Made by a program: the position numbers and the translations under genes. A stretch of 64,000 bases of DNA from contig JAUMYQ010000008.1 of assembly GCA_030528555.1 (NCBI GenBank), positions 1-64,000 on the forward strand, given 5' to 3'. This document shows positions 53,681 to 62,856 of this stretch, piece by piece; within the stretch, counting starts at the first letter, position 1; every line of letters starts with the position of its first letter. This stretch comes from Porphyromonadaceae bacterium (lineage in GTDB: Bacteria > Bacteroidota > Bacteroidia > Bacteroidales > Porphyromonadaceae). The notes beneath the pieces are model-generated. The model did no database searches. It worked only from the letters and a program-made list of their open reading frames with translations, and was not told the DNA's origin.

Positions 53681-54959
53681 CTATCACTCTATCCTTGTGG
53701 GGTTGTTCCTTATCCTTTGGGCTGGAGTTGCAGGAGCACAGAGCAATGACAATCGCTCGCCCTACAGTCGTTTTGGTTACGGTACGCTCAGGCCTCAAAC
53801 AATGGCAGCCTCTCGAGGGATGGGTAATATCGGCATCGGATTGAGGGATGGTTTGATTACTAGCCCCGCTAACCCTGCCTCTTATACGGCGGTAGATTCG
53901 CTTACTTTCCTTATGGATGTGGGGGTGTCGCTCTCTGGCTCTCGACTTAGCGATGGGGTTCTTAGCGATATGAGGCTTTTGGGTAATCTCGATTATCTGA
54001 CGATGCTCTTCCCCTTGGGACAACGTTTGGCGATGAGTGCTGGGGTGATGCCTTTTTCTTCTACAGGCTATAGCTTTGGTAGTTATGCGCCACTGATGGG
54101 TGACACCAATGAACAGCAGTCACAACGCATATACTCGGGGCAGGGGCACTACAATGTCTTGTACCTTGGCCTCGGTGCTCGCCCTTTGGCTAATCTGTCC
54201 GTCGGTGTCAATGGAGGCTTTGCCTTCGGGCATGCTACACATGAGTGGCAGATTAAGTACGCCAACGAAACAGCTTTCAATAGTATTAAGAGGGAACGTC
54301 TTGGGCTCAAGGGCTTCAAAGCGGACTTTGGCGTGCAATATCAGCTGAGGTTAGATACGTTAGGTAGTCGTTCGCTTGTACTTGGTGCTGTTGCTAGCCC
54401 TGGTATTAAGCTTCAGTCGGAGTACATTCGGAGCCATTATAGGGTAACGAAAGGCTCAAGCGAAGTGGTAGATAGCGATACGACCAAGTTGAGTGGGGCT
54501 TACACGCTACCATTGAGTTTTGCGTTTGGCGTTAGTTATAGGATAAAGAACAAGCTTCTTGTTGGGGCTGATGTACGTCGTACCCTTTGGGAGCAAGCGA
54601 GCCTACCTGATTCAAAGGCTCAGCTTTCGGACCAATGGTTGGTAAGTGCTGGGATGGAATGGCAGCCCAACTATCGGGCCCGTTCTATATTTGCACGCTC
54701 TAGATACCGCTTTGGGTTGACAGGTGCTAATTCTTACCTTGCAGTGCCAGTGGGGGAGCAGTATGTAGGATACTATGAACTCGGAGCTACTGGTGGCGTG
54801 GGCTTGCCTCTTGTGGATAGACGCTCGATGCTTAATCTTGCCTTGAGTTATAAGATGTTGATGCCCAAGATCTCTGGGATGGTTAGGGAGCAGTATTTGG
54901 AGCTTACATTGGGGCTGACCTTCAACGAAGGCTGGTTCAGAAAGGCAAGAGTACACTAG
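53646..54959 (+). CDS. Outer membrane protein, OmpP1/FadL-like beta-barrel
   Basis: 437 residues. Signal peptide about 1-32 (ending AGVAGAQS), then SPYSRFGYGTLRPQTMAASR, a start shared by many Bacteroidota FadL-like barrels, with GMGNIGIGLRDG and ANPASYTAVDSLTF following. Alternating hydrophobic strands continue to a C-terminus with LELTLGLTF. FadL relatives import hydrophobic compounds; the substrate here is unknown and the assignment is at superfamily level. The start lies inside coaX. In this conserved cluster it precedes the TPR protein and lptC, so a link with envelope biogenesis is possible. Confidence 0.78.
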   Translation: MLHRIIWAARGSYHSILVGLFLILWAGVAGAQSNDNRSPYSRFGYGTLRPQTMAASRGMGNIGIGLRDGLITSPANPASYTAVDSLTFLMDVGVSLSGSRLSDGVLSDMRLLGNLDYLTMLFPLGQRLAMSAGVMPFSSTGYSFGSYAPLMGDTNEQQSQRIYSGQGHYNVLYLGLGARPLANLSVGVNGGFAFGHATHEWQIKYANETAFNSIKRERLGLKGFKADFGVQYQLRLDTLGSRSLVLGAVASPGIKLQSEYIRSHYRVTKGSSEVVDSDTTKLSGAYTLPLSFAFGVSYRIKNKLLVGADVRRTLWEQASLPDSKAQLSDQWLVSAGMEWQPNYRARSIFARSRYRFGLTGANSYLAVPVGEQYVGYYELGATGGVGLPLVDRRSMLNLALSYKMLMPKISGMVREQYLELTLGLTFNEGWFRKARVH

Positions 54960-55026
54960 CTAATCTAAAAACAAGTTGTATATTAGCGTTAAGGAAATAC
55001 GGGGTTTTATTAAATAGTTGAGACAG

Positions 55027-56379
55027 ATGAAACTGAAAAAAAAGTTCGTGGCGGCAATGATCGCCTTGTTTGCTTCGTCATCGATGGCGCAGACTGGTGT
55101 AGCCTCTGGTACGCCTTTCGGTCTAGGTCAGGATAGTATCCGTTGCCGTCAAAACCTTAGCCTTTTTAGTGGCTTTGCTAAGACGGGGAGTTTTCAAGAT
55201 GCTTATGAACCATGGGTCAAGGCGTATGCCGAATGTCCAGGGTCTAGTAAGAACATATATGTGTATGGAGTGCGCATCCTTAAGTGGAAGCTCGGGCAAG
55301 AAAAGGAAACCAAGAAGCGTGCTGCTCTGCTCTCGGAGCTGATGAAGCTCTATGATAACCGTGCGAAGTATTTTGGTGATGATGCCAGATATGGAACGGA
55401 TGTTATCATGGCCAATAAGATTACAGATTACCTCGCTCTCGCTGGTGAGGGGGTGAGCTATGTAGATGCCTATAGTTGGGCTAAGTCTGTTGTAGATAGC
55501 CAGGAGGCGAATACTACTCCTCAGCTTCTCTACTACTATGTCTACACCTCTCGGGCTGTAGCACAGAAGGATGAGAGTAAGCACGAGGTATATATAAATG
55601 ATTATCTTCGGGCTTCAGAGTTGATGGATAAGCAACTTGAGGTCGCTGGTGATGATGAGGAGCTGAAGAAGAAGGTTGAGTCCTTTAAGCAGCCGATGGA
55701 TAGTGACTTTGCTTCTAGCGGTCTGGCTGGCTGTGATATTCTAGAGAAGATCTATACAACGGATAAGGTAAATGCAGCTAAGACGGACAAGGCGTTCTTA
55801 CAGCGTACCTGTCAGCTCTTCCTTGGTGCAGGATGTGATGCCCCTGCCTATTTCCTTGCTAGTCGTCATCTCTTCGATTTAGAGCCTTCGGCAGGTGCAG
55901 CTATGGGATTGGCTGGTAAGGCTATTAAGGATAAGAACTACAGCGAGGCGAATACCTACCTCCAGCAGGCTATCAAGCTCTCTGATAAAACGAGCGATAA
56001 GGTTAAGTGCTATGAGCTCCTTGCGGATTTGGCGATGATGCAGGGCAACTATGGTGCTGCACGTTCGCACAGTAACAGTGCTCTTGCTCTTAATCCTAAG
56101 AGTGGCAAGTCGCTCATTAAGATTGCTACAATGCTCGGCAGCTCGGCAGACAACATCTTTCCTGGAGACAAGATCAAGCAGCGTGCTGTTTACTTCCTTG
56201 TCATTGACAAGCTGCGTGCTGCAGCTGCTGCAGACCCAAGCGTTTCTGGCGAAGCCAACCGCTTGGTAAGTCGCTACACTTCGCTATTGCCTTCTCCTCA
56301 GGATATCTTCATGCATCCTGAGCTTAGCTCGGGACAGAGCTTCAATGTGCCAGGTTATGGCACGACTACCATTCGATAG
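55027..56379 (+). CDS. Periplasmic tetratricopeptide-repeat protein
   Basis: 450 residues from the ATG at 55027; a TTG three codons upstream is less likely. Signal peptide MKLKKKFVAAMIALFASSSMAQ without a lipobox. Helical pairs suggest TPRs, clearest at AGKAIKDKNYSEANTYLQQA and ADLAMMQGNYGAARSHSNSA (about residues 300-365). TPR proteins scaffold protein complexes. Neighbouring genes encode an outer membrane protein and LptC, so it may serve envelope assembly (inference). A strong intrinsic-type terminator lies 62 bases after the stop. Confidence 0.82.
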   Translation: MKLKKKFVAAMIALFASSSMAQTGVASGTPFGLGQDSIRCRQNLSLFSGFAKTGSFQDAYEPWVKAYAECPGSSKNIYVYGVRILKWKLGQEKETKKRAALLSELMKLYDNRAKYFGDDARYGTDVIMANKITDYLALAGEGVSYVDAYSWAKSVVDSQEANTTPQLLYYYVYTSRAVAQKDESKHEVYINDYLRASELMDKQLEVAGDDEELKKKVESFKQPMDSDFASSGLAGCDILEKIYTTDKVNAAKTDKAFLQRTCQLFLGAGCDAPAYFLASRHLFDLEPSAGAAMGLAGKAIKDKNYSEANTYLQQAIKLSDKTSDKVKCYELLADLAMMQGNYGAARSHSNSALALNPKSGKSLIKIATMLGSSADNIFPGDKIKQRAVYFLVIDKLRAAAAADPSVSGEANRLVSRYTSLLPSPQDIFMHPELSSGQSFNVPGYGTTTIR

Positions 56380-56441
56380 ATGGATGCAATGGGAGAGGAG
56401 GGTTCCAATAGTTTTTTAAGAGAAGCTTTCTCGAGTAGCAG

Positions 56442-56481
56442 GCTCCAGAGTACTCCTAGAGGGGTACTCTGGGGCTTTTTT
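56442..56481 (+). terminator. Terminator-like hairpin between the TPR gene and lptC
   Basis: GCTCCAGAGTACTCC (56442-56456) pairs with GGGGTACTCTGGGGC (56461-56475) across a 4-base loop with only G-T or single mismatches, followed by six T. It falls inside the longest reading frame of lptC, which indicates either that lptC starts downstream of it or that it attenuates lptC. Confidence 0.75.
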
Positions 56482-56484
56482 GCG

Positions 56485-57051
56485 TTGTTTGCCCCATATG
56501 GGGCGATTGTTTTTATTTGCTTTTCCTTCCTGTCTGCCTTGAGTTTCCTTTCTTGTCAAAAGAAGAAAGTGGATACAGCCTCCTTAGGGCTGAATATAGA
56601 CTCTAGTTATATGATGCGTACCGAGGGGATCGATATGCTCGTGTCGGATTCGGGAGTAACCAAATACCGTCTACTCAGCCCAATGTGGCTTATTTATGAC
56701 AACAAGGATAAGCAAGAATGGCTTTTCCCTCTAGGGCTAAAACTTGAGGGATATGATACGGTGCGTCCTAGCGAAGTGCTTATCGTTGCCGATACGGCTC
56801 GCTACTTGCCTCAGCGGGAGGAGTGGGAGCTCTGGGGTAATGTGCGCATTCGTGGACCTCGTGGTGAGCGGCTCTACACGCCACGCCTCTTTTGGCTCAA
56901 GGCTGAGCGGCGTATGTACTCGGACGATACTACATACTTTCGTACAGAGGGGCGCGAGTTGCATGGAGATCGGTTTAATGCCAGGGATGACCTGAGCAGC
57001 TACTCGATATACAACAACCGAGGTTCGGTGGAGTATGAGGAGGAGGGCTAG
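56485..57051 (+). CDS. lptC: LPS export protein LptC
   Basis: Bitopic or lipid-anchored inner-membrane protein that passes lipopolysaccharide from the LptBFG transporter to LptA. The frame is open from 56380, but I chose the TTG at 56485 (188 aa): it gives a lipoprotein-like signal sequence (AIVFICFSFLSALSFLSC) and starts beyond a terminator hairpin; the ATG at 56380 is the alternative. Bacteroidota LptC features follow: MLVSDSGVTKYRLLSP, VLIVADTARYLPQREEWELW and GERLYTPRLFWLKAERRMYS, the beta-jellyroll. It precedes the CNNM protein gene by 36 bases. Confidence 0.82.
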   Translation: MFAPYGAIVFICFSFLSALSFLSCQKKKVDTASLGLNIDSSYMMRTEGIDMLVSDSGVTKYRLLSPMWLIYDNKDKQEWLFPLGLKLEGYDTVRPSEVLIVADTARYLPQREEWELWGNVRIRGPRGERLYTPRLFWLKAERRMYSDDTTYFRTEGRELHGDRFNARDDLSSYSIYNNRGSVEYEEEG

Positions 57052-57087
57052 AGTAAACCAAAGCGATGTGTCAAGACTACTGTTAAT

Positions 57088-58341
57088 ATGATCTATATAT
57101 ACCTTGTTGTTAGCTTGATATTTTCGGGCATATTTTCGGGTGTGGAGATAGCTTTCCTCTCGGCCGATAAGCTCCGTTTGGAGTTAGACCGCAGTAAGTC
57201 CGACCTAACGGCTAAGATTTTGGGGGTTTTCTATCGGCGTCCTGACCGCTTTATTACCACAATGCTTCTCGGTAATAATGTAGCCCTCGTTATTTATGGG
57301 TTGCTGGTGGCGCGTTTGCTTGAGCCGGTGTTGACCTTTTTCTTGTACAATGATATCCTAGTTCTCATCGTCCAGTCCATTATTGGCACGGCGCTTATCC
57401 TATTTGCTGGAGAATTTATCCCGAAGGTTAGCTTCAGGATAAACCCCAACCTCGCTTTGCGTATCCTTGCGTTGCCCATGTGGATTGTCTATGTATTGCT
57501 ATATCCATTTGTCTTTCTCATCACGTTAGTCTCTCGGGGGATACTGTGGCTCTTGGGGTATCGTAAGGATGTAGTGGGGGTCGCTCCAAGTTTGAGTATT
57601 GTAGATTTGGAGCATTATCTGGAGATGAACCAAGGACCTTCGGGCGATAAGACTTTAGAGAGTGAAGTCAAGTTCATTCAGAATGCGATTACTTTTCCTA
57701 CGCTCCAGGTGCGAGACTGCATGATACCACGCAACGAGATAGTTGGGGTCGAATATAATACACCGATGTCCACGCTGGAAGAGCTATTTGTCCGTACAGG
57801 CTTCTCCAAAATCATTGTATATCGGGAGAATATAGACGAGGTGATTGGCTATATTCACTCCAGCGAGATGTTCAAAACCGAGCAGTGGCAGGACCGCATC
57901 GTACCTGCAGTCTTTGTCCCGGGGAGTATGTTTGCTAGTAAGCTGATGCGTCAGCTCATGCAGCGCAAGAAGAGTATTGCCATTGTCATTGATGAGCTAG
58001 GGGGAACGGCAGGTATGGTGACATTAGAGGATGTGGTGGAAGAGATCTTTGGTGATATTGAGGATGAGCACGACCAACAAAAGCGTGTTGCCAAGCAGCT
58101 GGACGAACGGACTTATGTCCTAAGTGGGCGCATGGAGATTGATGATATCAATGAGCGGTTCGGTTTGCAGTTGCCTGAAGATGAAGATTTTATGACGGTT
58201 GCAGGCTTTATCCTTCACCATCGTCCGAGCATTCCACGCCAGGGTGAGACACTTCAGATTGATAATCTTAGTTTCGAAATATTGCGTTCGACATCGACCA
58301 AAATAGTACTAGTAAAACTCACTCTTTTATCTGAGGGTTAG
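57088..58341 (+). CDS. CNNM/CBS membrane protein (hemolysin C / CorB family)
   Basis: 417 residues. N-terminal CNNM (DUF21) domain with about four membrane segments, starting IFSGIFSGVEIAFLSADKLRLEL and including FITTMLLGNNVALVIYG. Two CBS domains follow (about 205-325, with VRDCMIPRNEIVGV and IAIVIDELGGTAGMVTLEDV), then a CorC_HlyC domain (about 340-415). The family includes magnesium or cobalt exporters and the gliding-motility protein GldE, a closely related Bacteroidota member. The nearby lptC and TPR genes match the conserved order; no gld gene is present. Confidence 0.9.
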   Translation: MIYIYLVVSLIFSGIFSGVEIAFLSADKLRLELDRSKSDLTAKILGVFYRRPDRFITTMLLGNNVALVIYGLLVARLLEPVLTFFLYNDILVLIVQSIIGTALILFAGEFIPKVSFRINPNLALRILALPMWIVYVLLYPFVFLITLVSRGILWLLGYRKDVVGVAPSLSIVDLEHYLEMNQGPSGDKTLESEVKFIQNAITFPTLQVRDCMIPRNEIVGVEYNTPMSTLEELFVRTGFSKIIVYRENIDEVIGYIHSSEMFKTEQWQDRIVPAVFVPGSMFASKLMRQLMQRKKSIAIVIDELGGTAGMVTLEDVVEEIFGDIEDEHDQQKRVAKQLDERTYVLSGRMEIDDINERFGLQLPEDEDFMTVAGFILHHRPSIPRQGETLQIDNLSFEILRSTSTKIVLVKLTLLSEG

Positions 58342-58431
58342 TAATTGTTTGATGAAGAGTGTTTTGTTGCTCCCTTGAGGGCATCTAGGAATTCTTCTTA
58401 GGCTGTCTAAAATACTGCTCGGGAGTTCGTC

Positions 58432-58545
58432 AAAAAATCTTCGGGAACTTTCAAAAAAAACTTCCCGAACTTTTTCCAAAAAGTTCGGGAACTCCGAGAA
58501 AAAAGTTCGGGAACATTTTTTCGAGTGTTCCCGAGCATTTTTTTT
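58432..58545 (+). repeat. 22-bp-period repeat, copy F (full length)
   Basis: Five boxes start at 58439, 58461, 58483, 58505 and 58527, exactly 22 bases apart: CTTCGGGAAC, CTTCCCGAAC, GTTCGGGAAC, GTTCGGGAAC and GTTCCCGAGC. It ends in a T-run of eight. It begins about 90 bases after the CNNM gene stop. It differs from copy A at only a few positions. A further TGCTCGGGAG just to its left (58416-58425) may be a degenerate outer box. Confidence 0.92.
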
Positions 58546-58643
58546 GCGTGTTGGGTTCGTTGATTTTTCCCATTTATAGGGAGGTCTACTGAAATTCGGA
58601 GAGGTACTCAGGGGAGATGGATGTGCCAGACTATTCTGGATAT

Positions 58644-58751
58644 TTATTGGTTACGAATGTTCGTGTCGAGGTTGATGGTTTCTTGGCCGAATTGACGTAG
58701 GGCTTGCCACATCTCCTCTAGGTTAAGGCTATGTATATTCGCCTGATAATG
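58644..58751 (-). other. Protein-like fragment upstream of glycogen synthase
   Basis: A minus-strand frame of 35 codons between stops contains SLNLEEMWQALRQFGQETIN and ends NLDTNIRNQ. It reads as an amphipathic C-terminal helix, but no start codon except an internal Met, no upstream continuation and no family are visible. It could be the tail of a lost gene, or chance. The plus-strand -7-like box TACCTTTG (58753-58760) that may drive glycogen synthase abuts it. Confidence 0.2.
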
Positions 58752-58850
58752 TTACCTTTGTGTATAGATATAGAGGGATGCTGATAGCCTGATAAAGCCA
58801 GGCAGGGTAAGTGTCTCAAGAGATTGACCTCATAATAACGATTAAATGCT

Positions 58851-60479
58851 ATGATACTAGAAACAAGCTGGGAAGTGTGCAATAAAATGGGCGGTATCTA
58901 TACCGTTCTCTCCTCTCGAGCCCGGGCGATGACCGAGGCACACAAGGATGAGGTCGTTTTCGTTGGTCCACTCCTTACTGGCGAGGGAGAGGCTATGCCT
59001 CAAGACTTCCTCTCCGCTCCCCCAACGAAGGCAGTGGAGCAGTGGTTCAATAAACTTGATGGTAGCCTCGAGGGAATGCGCCTTGTTGTTGGGCGATGGA
59101 ACGTGCCTGGCAAGCCCTCGGTAGTCCTCGTGGATTTTACTCCTATGTGGGAGCAGAAGGGCGATATCTATTTCGCAATGTGGCAGGCCTATGGACTTCA
59201 GAGCGATAAGGGATATGGAGACTATGACGAGGCAAGCCTCTTTGCCGTGGCTGCAAGTAAGGTGATGATGAGCCTTGTCCAGACCCTCCCCAAGAGGACT
59301 AAGCACATCGCTATCTTCAACGAATGGCAGACCGCTATGGGATTGCTCCATGCGAAACTCACCGTGCCCACGCTCCGCACGCTCTTCATTACCCATGCTA
59401 CAACCGTAGGGCGCAGCATCGCAGGCAATGGCAAAGAGCTGTATGCCTACATGGCACACTACGATGGAGACCAGATGGCTGCCGAGCTTAACGTAGAGGC
59501 CAAGCATGCGGTTGAGAAGCTCGCAGCCCATAGAGCGGATTGCTTCGCTACGGTGAGTAAGCTTACGGCTCGGGAGTGTGCGCAACTCATTGGACGAGAG
59601 CCAGTAGTATTGCCTAATGGTTTCGAGGGAGACTTCGTTCCCAAAGACAAGAAGTACACCACGGTGAGGAGCAAAGCGCGTAAGGCACTCGCTAGTGTAG
59701 CGGCAAGGCTAACGGGGCAACCCATTACGGAGAGGGATTGCTTTGTCTCTTTGGGTGGACGTTATGAGTACCGCAATAAGGGGATCGACCTTTTTGTCGA
59801 GGCTGTAGCTCGTCTGCGCCAGAGCTATCAGGGCAAGCGTAAGGTAGTGGCCTTCCTACTCGTACCTGGATGGGTGGCAGAACCGAGAGCGGATCTCAAG
59901 TATTTGCTGAGCAATCCCAGCGAAGAGAACAGTGGCCCGATGCAGCACCCTACGCTGACGCATTGGCTGCATAATCATGATACGGATGCGGCCATGAGCC
60001 ATTTCCGCCACCTGGGTTTGACCTCGGTGGATGAGCGTGTCAATATTATCTTCGTTCCCTGCTATTTACATGGGGCGGATGGTATATTTAACCTAAGCTA
60101 CTATGATCTTCTCGCAGGGATGGACCTCACTGTCTACCCTAGCTACTACGAGCCATGGGGCTATACGCCTCTTGAGAGTGTTGCCTTTGGGGTGCCAACG
60201 GTGACGACTGGTTTTGCTGGCTTCGGGTTGTGGGCTCAGGAGGAGCTAGAGAGCAATGCGCTTTTCCTTCAGTCGGGTCTGCCAGTGCGTCTCATCGAGC
60301 GTACCGACCACAACGCGTATGAGGTAATAGAGCAGTTGTCTGCTCATATAGTAGCCATTGCTGCACTTAAGCCTGCCGAGGCTCGAGCAGCACGAGAGGA
60401 AGCATTTAGACTAGCCGAGCTGGCCGAGTGGAGGCACTTCTACAAGTATTACTTGGCGGCTTATAAGGGTATCAAATAG
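58851..60479 (+). CDS. Glycogen synthase, GT3 (eukaryotic-type) family
   Basis: 542 residues. Extends alpha-1,4-glucan chains from a nucleotide-glucose donor. The N-terminus MILETSWEVCNKMGGIYTVL with the KMGGIYTVL acceptor loop, and the C-terminal segment PSYYEPWGYTPLESVAFGVP with the E-x7-E catalytic motif, are those of yeast/animal-type GT3 synthases rather than bacterial GlgA (GT5). Bacteroidota are known to carry GT3 forms. Shorter than the roughly 700-residue eukaryotic enzymes, lacking their N- and C-terminal regulatory tails. The degradation or remodelling genes are on the opposite strand at 27034-31758. Confidence 0.92.
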   Translation: MILETSWEVCNKMGGIYTVLSSRARAMTEAHKDEVVFVGPLLTGEGEAMPQDFLSAPPTKAVEQWFNKLDGSLEGMRLVVGRWNVPGKPSVVLVDFTPMWEQKGDIYFAMWQAYGLQSDKGYGDYDEASLFAVAASKVMMSLVQTLPKRTKHIAIFNEWQTAMGLLHAKLTVPTLRTLFITHATTVGRSIAGNGKELYAYMAHYDGDQMAAELNVEAKHAVEKLAAHRADCFATVSKLTARECAQLIGREPVVLPNGFEGDFVPKDKKYTTVRSKARKALASVAARLTGQPITERDCFVSLGGRYEYRNKGIDLFVEAVARLRQSYQGKRKVVAFLLVPGWVAEPRADLKYLLSNPSEENSGPMQHPTLTHWLHNHDTDAAMSHFRHLGLTSVDERVNIIFVPCYLHGADGIFNLSYYDLLAGMDLTVYPSYYEPWGYTPLESVAFGVPTVTTGFAGFGLWAQEELESNALFLQSGLPVRLIERTDHNAYEVIEQLSAHIVAIAALKPAEARAAREEAFRLAELAEWRHFYKYYLAAYKGIK

Positions 60480-60489
60480 AATTAGGGGT

Positions 60490-62856
60490 ATGAGGAAAGT
60501 TATCCTGCTAGCTATCGGAGTATTCTTAGCATTTTGGGGTGAGATTTATGCACAGTGGACTGTGGATAAGCCTGCTCGCTCGGAGGAACAAACGTTTAGG
60601 GTGGCGGACCGTCTGCGGTCTGCCTCCTCTTCTTTGGGAGTATATGTCCTACCTTCGTTGGAGCAGAGCTCTAGTGAGCTCCGTAGCCTCCAGGAGGCGC
60701 GTGAGAGAGAGTTCCGTACACTAACTTATGCACTGCCCAGAGTACTCACGCCTGAGGTTATGAACTACGGGCAGTGGCTTGAGGGGGAGCGTGGCGATTT
60801 CGTTTGGCGCTTGAGTATTACTAGCCCCGATGCTCTAGGGCTTGCCTTGCGTCTGGAGCAGTATCGTTTGCCACGAGGGGCGGCACTCTATGCTTACGGA
60901 TCGGCAGGCGGGCGCATTGGTGCGCTCACAGAGTTGCACAACAGCCCTGTGGGTATTCTGATGCTTGCCCCTCTCTCAGGGGAGACCATTACTCTGGAGT
61001 ACGAACCGCCTAGGGGATATACTCCTGGTGTGGGTGAGGCTCCTCCCTTTGTTGTAGCTTCATTGGACCATGATTTCGTAGGGCTAAGGCAACAGCTTCC
61101 TCGTCGTAAGGGAAAAGCAAAAGAGGGCGAGCCACTCTTCGATGCGATTATGAGTCTCGAGAGCATGAGCTGTGCGCCTAATGTGGTGGCTAGGCCAGAA
61201 TGTAGGCTGGCAGCTCGTTCGGTCGTTATCCTGGCCGTTGGGGGCTCGATGGGCAGTGGTGCGCTCATCAATACGCCTCGCTCCGATGGCAAGGCCTATA
61301 TTCTGACGGCAGCGCACAATATCAATAGTCTCTACGAGGTGACGGATATGGAGACGATTAAGGCAATGGTGCGCTCGGCCGTCATTTTCTTCGGTTTCGA
61401 GAGCCCCAGTCTCGAGGGTAATATTCGCGCCACCGAGGAGCAGTCTCTTAGCGGTGCCGAGCTGGTGGCTTACGACCCCGAGGCGGATATGGCTCTACTG
61501 GAGATTACTGGCTTGCAACCCTCACCTCAGGGCATCCCCTCAATTCCTGCCGAGTACAACGCTTACTTCTCGGGTTGGACGCTCAGCCCTACGCCTGCTG
61601 CTCCTTACTATGGGGTGCATCATCCAGGTATCCTGACCAAGCGCTATAGTCAAGCGGAAGATACGAACCTCAATATCGTGGACTTCTCCGCGGCCTCTAG
61701 GGGGTTACATTGGCATCAAAAGCATTGGCATCTGAAGCGATGGGCAGTGGGCTCGACTGCTCGAGGCTCGTCTGGTTCGCCACTTTTCGACCGCGAGGGG
61801 CGCATCATAGGGGCTCTGACGGCAGGCTTCTCCTATTGCCCCATCACGCACTCAGGTAGGCAGCCAGAGGATGACTACTACTATGCTGTACATCGAGCTT
61901 GGCGAGGGGCAACGCCCTTGGCGAGCCTTGCGAGCGTTCTCGATCCCGATGGCACAGGGGTGACCGAGTGCCCTGGTTATGATCCCCATAAGGCAGAGGC
62001 TCTCTATCGTCTGAGTGACCTGTATGCTGCAGACCGTGGTGCGGACTTGGCTACTATTTCGCCTGATGCGGAGGGGGTTGGTCGCCTCATTGTCATTGAT
62101 GGTTCGGCTCGTTCGCTCGGGGCTTACTTGATTTTTAGAGGTAATGAAGCCATTGATAGAGCGTTTCCTCAGCTTCTCCTGGAGCTAACTCCCTATGATC
62201 GGCAGACGAAGCAACTAGGGCAGCCGATCTGGAGGCAGGAGGTTTCGTCAGCTCGCTATCAGTTTTACCGTCCATTCAAGGACGAGCATGGCGATCTTCA
62301 CTTCGATAAGTGGAAGCATGAGACGGATACTCGGACCCTCTCTCAGGACACTATCGAGCTATTTATTCCCGTTGCTGAGCTTGCCTCCTCCTTACTCTCT
62401 CATGGCGAGTATCTGCTTACCTTGCGCAGCAAGCAGGGAGGTGGTCTCGGACTTCCATTGCTCCAGCGAAGAGATCTGCGCCGCACCTCTCCCGATGCCA
62501 ATATGTGGTACTATTCGGGGGGGGGGTGGAAGCCTGGCCCTAAGGAACAACCAGCTCAGCTGTGGCTCGACCTGCTCGTTCGCTCCACTAGTCGCCAAAG
62601 AGGTAAGGCTCTGCCTCTTAATGAGGTTACGGAGGTGGAGACCTACTACCACGGCAACGAGCTCATCGTAAGTCTCCCTAGTGGAGCAGAGCGAGGGCAG
62701 GTACGTATCTATAGCGAGGATGGTAAGCTGATGCGTCGTCACGATCTTAGCGAGGGTGAAAACAAATTGTCGCTTTATCTTCCAGCCACGGCCATGTATG
62801 TGGCCAAGATAGAGAGTAGTAAGGGAGGGCGAGTGCTCAAATTTTTGGTTAGGTAA
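60490..62856 (+). CDS. Secreted trypsin-fold serine endopeptidase with type IX secretion C-terminal domain
   Basis: 788 residues. Signal peptide about 1-22 (ending IYAQ), a pro-region (about 23-225), then a chymotrypsin-fold protease: His276 in ILTAAHN, Asp333 in PEADMALLEI, Ser428 in RGSSGSPLFD. The GSSGSP box and overall plan resemble lysyl endopeptidases such as Achromobacter protease I; P. gingivalis PepK is a comparable T9SS-exported Lys-specific enzyme, so Lys specificity is possible but unproven. The last about 70 residues (GQVRIYSEDGKLMRRHDL and MYVAKIESSKGGRVLKFLVR) fit the type A T9SS sorting domain. Stop and next start overlap (TAATG). Confidence 0.87.
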   Translation: MRKVILLAIGVFLAFWGEIYAQWTVDKPARSEEQTFRVADRLRSASSSLGVYVLPSLEQSSSELRSLQEAREREFRTLTYALPRVLTPEVMNYGQWLEGERGDFVWRLSITSPDALGLALRLEQYRLPRGAALYAYGSAGGRIGALTELHNSPVGILMLAPLSGETITLEYEPPRGYTPGVGEAPPFVVASLDHDFVGLRQQLPRRKGKAKEGEPLFDAIMSLESMSCAPNVVARPECRLAARSVVILAVGGSMGSGALINTPRSDGKAYILTAAHNINSLYEVTDMETIKAMVRSAVIFFGFESPSLEGNIRATEEQSLSGAELVAYDPEADMALLEITGLQPSPQGIPSIPAEYNAYFSGWTLSPTPAAPYYGVHHPGILTKRYSQAEDTNLNIVDFSAASRGLHWHQKHWHLKRWAVGSTARGSSGSPLFDREGRIIGALTAGFSYCPITHSGRQPEDDYYYAVHRAWRGATPLASLASVLDPDGTGVTECPGYDPHKAEALYRLSDLYAADRGADLATISPDAEGVGRLIVIDGSARSLGAYLIFRGNEAIDRAFPQLLLELTPYDRQTKQLGQPIWRQEVSSARYQFYRPFKDEHGDLHFDKWKHETDTRTLSQDTIELFIPVAELASSLLSHGEYLLTLRSKQGGGLGLPLLQRRDLRRTSPDANMWYYSGGGWKPGPKEQPAQLWLDLLVRSTSRQRGKALPLNEVTEVETYYHGNELIVSLPSGAERGQVRIYSEDGKLMRRHDLSEGENKLSLYLPATAMYVAKIESSKGGRVLKFLVR

